Shown here in pieces: positions 5,139 to 6,997 of a stretch of 6,997 nt of DNA (position 1 is its first letter; every line of letters begins with the position of its first letter). The translations under genes were made by a program, and so were the position numbers. The notes beneath the pieces are model-generated. The model was not told the origin of the DNA. It made no database searches and saw only the letters and a program-made list of their open reading frames with translations. The DNA is from Rhodobacterales bacterium UBA5972 (lineage in GTDB: Bacteria; Pseudomonadota; Alphaproteobacteria; Rhodobacterales; Rhodobacteraceae): the NCBI GenBank assembly GCA_002430125.1, contig DJBQ01000145.1, positions 26,772 to 33,768 of the forward strand, in the 5' to 3' direction.

Positions 5139-6527
5139 ATGTCCACCAAATTCGCAGACCCCGGTATTTCGTCAATTCCGGTACATGTGCTGGAAAAATC
5201 TGGCCTTGACGACTGGCTGAATGGCCAGACAAGTGTTGTGCAAAACTGGGTTAGTGCGGCAAAGTTTACGGCATCTTTGGGGTCGTGTTTGACAGTTCCT
5301 GGCGCTGACGGCGGCGTTTCAACTGTGTTATTCGGTTGGGGCGATGCAAAGGCCCGGGCGCGTGGCCGGTTTCACTTTGCCAAAGCCGCAGAATGCCTGC
5401 CAGATGGTACCTTTCACATAGAAAGCAACCTTGCCGGGACCGACCTGACCGAAGCCGCCTATGCGTGGCTTTTGGCGGGCTATCGCTTTGATCGCTACAA
5501 GGGCGCAAAACCGTCTGCCGTGCGCCTGAAGGCACCGAAAGGCATCGACTCAAAACGCCTTGAAACAATGATCGAGGGCGAGTTTCTGGCCCGCGATCTG
5601 ATTAACACACCCGCCAGTGACATGGGGCCGGAACAGCTTGAAAAGGCTTTTCTGCAATTGGCCAAACAGCACAAGGCTAAAACCAGGATCTTGCGCGGCG
5701 ATGAATTGCTGAAACATAACTTCCCGATGATCCATGCTGTCGGGCGGGCCTCGGACCAACAGCCAAGATTGCTCGACATGACCTGGGGTAAGAATAGCGA
5801 TCCCAAGGTCACGCTGGTCGGCAAAGGCGTGTGTTTTGACACTGGCGGCCTGAACCTGAAACCGGGTGCTACAATGGGACTGATGAAAAAGGATATGGGC
5901 GGGGCGGCGACCGTCATGGGACTGGCGCATATCATCATGGCACTTGGGCTAAAAGTGCGCCTCAGGGTACTGGTGCCAGCGGTCGAAAATTCGGTGTCCG
6001 CCGGTGCGATCCGCCCCGGCGATGTGCTGACATCGCGCAAAGGCCTGACCGTTGAAATCAACAATACCGATGCCGAAGGACGCTTGGTTCTGGCCGACGC
6101 ACTGGCTCTGGCTGACGAGGAAAAACCGGATTATCTGTTCTGTATGGCAACTCTGACCGGGGCTGCACGCGTGGCATTAGGCCCGGACGTGGCCCCGTAT
6201 TATACCGACGATGACCATCTTTCCCATGCATTGGTGCGGGCGGGCCGCAAAGTTGGCGATCCTCTGTGGCGCATGCCGTTTCATGCGCCCTATGAAAAGA
6301 TGATCGAACCTGACATTGCCGATCTCGACAACGCACCGTCAGGCGGATTTGCCGGATCAATCACCGCCGCGCTGTTTCTGCGCCGCTTTGTCGAAAACAC
6401 CACCAGTTTCGCACATTTTGATATATTCGGCTGGATGCCAACGGCGGCCCCGGGTCGCCCCAAAGGCGGTGCATTTCTGGGTGGCCGCGCCATTCTCGAA
6501 GCTTTGTGTCAGAAACTGGACCTGTAA
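5139..6527 (+). CDS. Leucyl aminopeptidase family (M17) metallopeptidase
   Basis: M17 enzymes are cytoplasmic, usually hexameric, two-metal aminopeptidases that remove N-terminal residues from short peptides. The 462 residues comprise a variable N-terminal domain (about 1-140) and the catalytic domain (about 145-462). The whole active site can be located by comparison with E. coli PepA: Lys229 and Asp234 in VGKGVCFDTGG, Lys241 in NLKPG, Asp252 in KKDMGGAA, and Asp311, Glu313 and Arg315 in the signature NTDAEGRL (309-316). It should therefore be active. It is shorter than E. coli PepA and its N-terminal domain differs, so I do not give the symbol. The ATG has a perfect AGGAGG (5127-5132) 6 nt upstream. 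Its TAA overlaps the next start as TAATG, which implies translational coupling to the SH3/NlpC-P60-type gene and a linked role in peptide or cell-wall turnover. Confidence 0.95.
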   Translation: MSTKFADPGISSIPVHVLEKSGLDDWLNGQTSVVQNWVSAAKFTASLGSCLTVPGADGGVSTVLFGWGDAKARARGRFHFAKAAECLPDGTFHIESNLAGTDLTEAAYAWLLAGYRFDRYKGAKPSAVRLKAPKGIDSKRLETMIEGEFLARDLINTPASDMGPEQLEKAFLQLAKQHKAKTRILRGDELLKHNFPMIHAVGRASDQQPRLLDMTWGKNSDPKVTLVGKGVCFDTGGLNLKPGATMGLMKKDMGGAATVMGLAHIIMALGLKVRLRVLVPAVENSVSAGAIRPGDVLTSRKGLTVEINNTDAEGRLVLADALALADEEKPDYLFCMATLTGAARVALGPDVAPYYTDDDHLSHALVRAGRKVGDPLWRMPFHAPYEKMIEPDIADLDNAPSGGFAGSITAALFLRRFVENTTSFAHFDIFGWMPTAAPGRPKGGAFLGGRAILEALCQKLDL

Positions 6528-6997
6528 TGCATCCGCGACTGACACCCGGCAACCGAAAGGTCGCCTTGGCCGCCCTCAAAGGCGTAATTGCCGCCGATCG
6601 CTATGTAGACGGAGAACTATGCGCTGTCGCGTCCCCTGTGGCTGATCTTTTGCGCTCAGCTGATGGCGGGCTTGATTGCCAACTTCTGCGTGGTGCCGGG
6701 CTTCTGGTGATCGAGCGGCAAAACGATTTCGCCTTTGGCCAAACCACCGCAGACGGCTATTGCGGCTATGTCCGCCTTGACCATCTGACCGCCCCCGAAC
6801 CCATGACCCATAAAGTCGCCGCTCTTGCCAGCCACGCCTATAAATTGCCCGATATCAAAAGTCGGGCAATCGCCGCGCTTTCCTTTGGCTCGAAACTGGC
6901 CGTCGCCGCCCAGACCGGAAACTTTGCCAAACTGACCGATGGCCATTTCGTACCGCTGCAACATCTCAAGCCAATAACCCATCGCCACCCAGATTTC
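6527..6997 (+). CDS. NlpC/P60-family protein, N-terminal SH3 domains only (cut by window edge)
   Basis: Translation from the ATG overlapping the aminopeptidase stop stays open for 157 codons to the window edge. The visible part holds two bacterial SH3-like domains, about residues 33-88 (AVASPVADLLRSA through GYCGYVRLDHL) and 95-150 (THKVAALASHAYKLPDIKS through HFVPLQHLKP). This matches the N-terminal half of Roseobacter NlpC/P60 proteins as I recall them, in which a Cys-His-His endopeptidase domain (LGTPYLWGG-type, then DCSG) follows directly. That catalytic domain would lie outside the window, so activity cannot be judged. Such enzymes cut stem-peptide bonds in peptidoglycan, typically gamma-D-Glu-diaminopimelate. 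No signal peptide is visible at the start. There is no separate ribosome binding site of note, which fits coupled translation. The gene context with M17 peptidase supports the call. Confidence 0.75.
   Translation, partial: MHPRLTPGNRKVALAALKGVIAADRYVDGELCAVASPVADLLRSADGGLDCQLLRGAGLLVIERQNDFAFGQTTADGYCGYVRLDHLTAPEPMTHKVAALASHAYKLPDIKSRAIAALSFGSKLAVAAQTGNFAKLTDGHFVPLQHLKPITHRHPDF

Overview
The window reads as chromosomal DNA from an alphaproteobacterium, most likely a marine Rhodobacterales (Roseobacter-group) species. That placement rests on recalled protein resemblance (the DUF4139-type protein, the HPt-like protein and the SH3/NlpC-P60-type protein look like the Roseobacter versions), on moderate GC with C/G-ending codons, and on the gene order beta-carbonic anhydrase / HPt-like / M17 peptidase / NlpC-P60. 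No database search was possible. There are no rRNA or tRNA genes, no CRISPR array, no insertion sequence and no phage gene that I can support.

Layout. Positions 1-318 are a non-coding leader with an 8-bp tandem repeat and several dyads. It is followed on the + strand by a phytanoyl-CoA-dioxygenase-like protein (319-1224) with apparently lost active-site residues, and by asd, aspartate-semialdehyde dehydrogenase (1295-2317). A 40-nt hairpin (2352-2391) then abuts the start of a decayed DUF4140/DUF4139 gene (2393-3339), which carries one frame-shifting and one in-frame internal deletion. Converging on this pseudogene, on the - strand, is a small exported TPR protein (3359-3814), and upstream of that (still -) a beta-carbonic anhydrase (3899-4549). 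A divergent promoter region (4550-4696) separates these from a + strand run: a small HPt-like protein without a phosphoacceptor histidine (4697-5077), an M17 leucyl-aminopeptidase-family enzyme (5139-6527), and the first 157 codons of an SH3-domain NlpC/P60-type protein (6527 to the window edge) whose start overlaps the aminopeptidase stop as TAATG.

How the genes may fit together. Asd makes the precursor of lysine, threonine, methionine and of the diaminopimelate in peptidoglycan. NlpC/P60 enzymes cut peptidoglycan stem peptides, and the translationally coupled M17 peptidase could finish the released peptides; this coupling is an inference from gene overlap. Carbonic anhydrase supplies bicarbonate for biosynthesis. 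The window looks like ordinary core chromosome with signs of local gene decay. I do not see a convincing new multi-gene system; the items most worth checking are the double-deleted DUF4139 gene, the ligand-poor dioxygenase homologue, the hairpin over the pseudogene start, and the HPt-like protein without its histidine.
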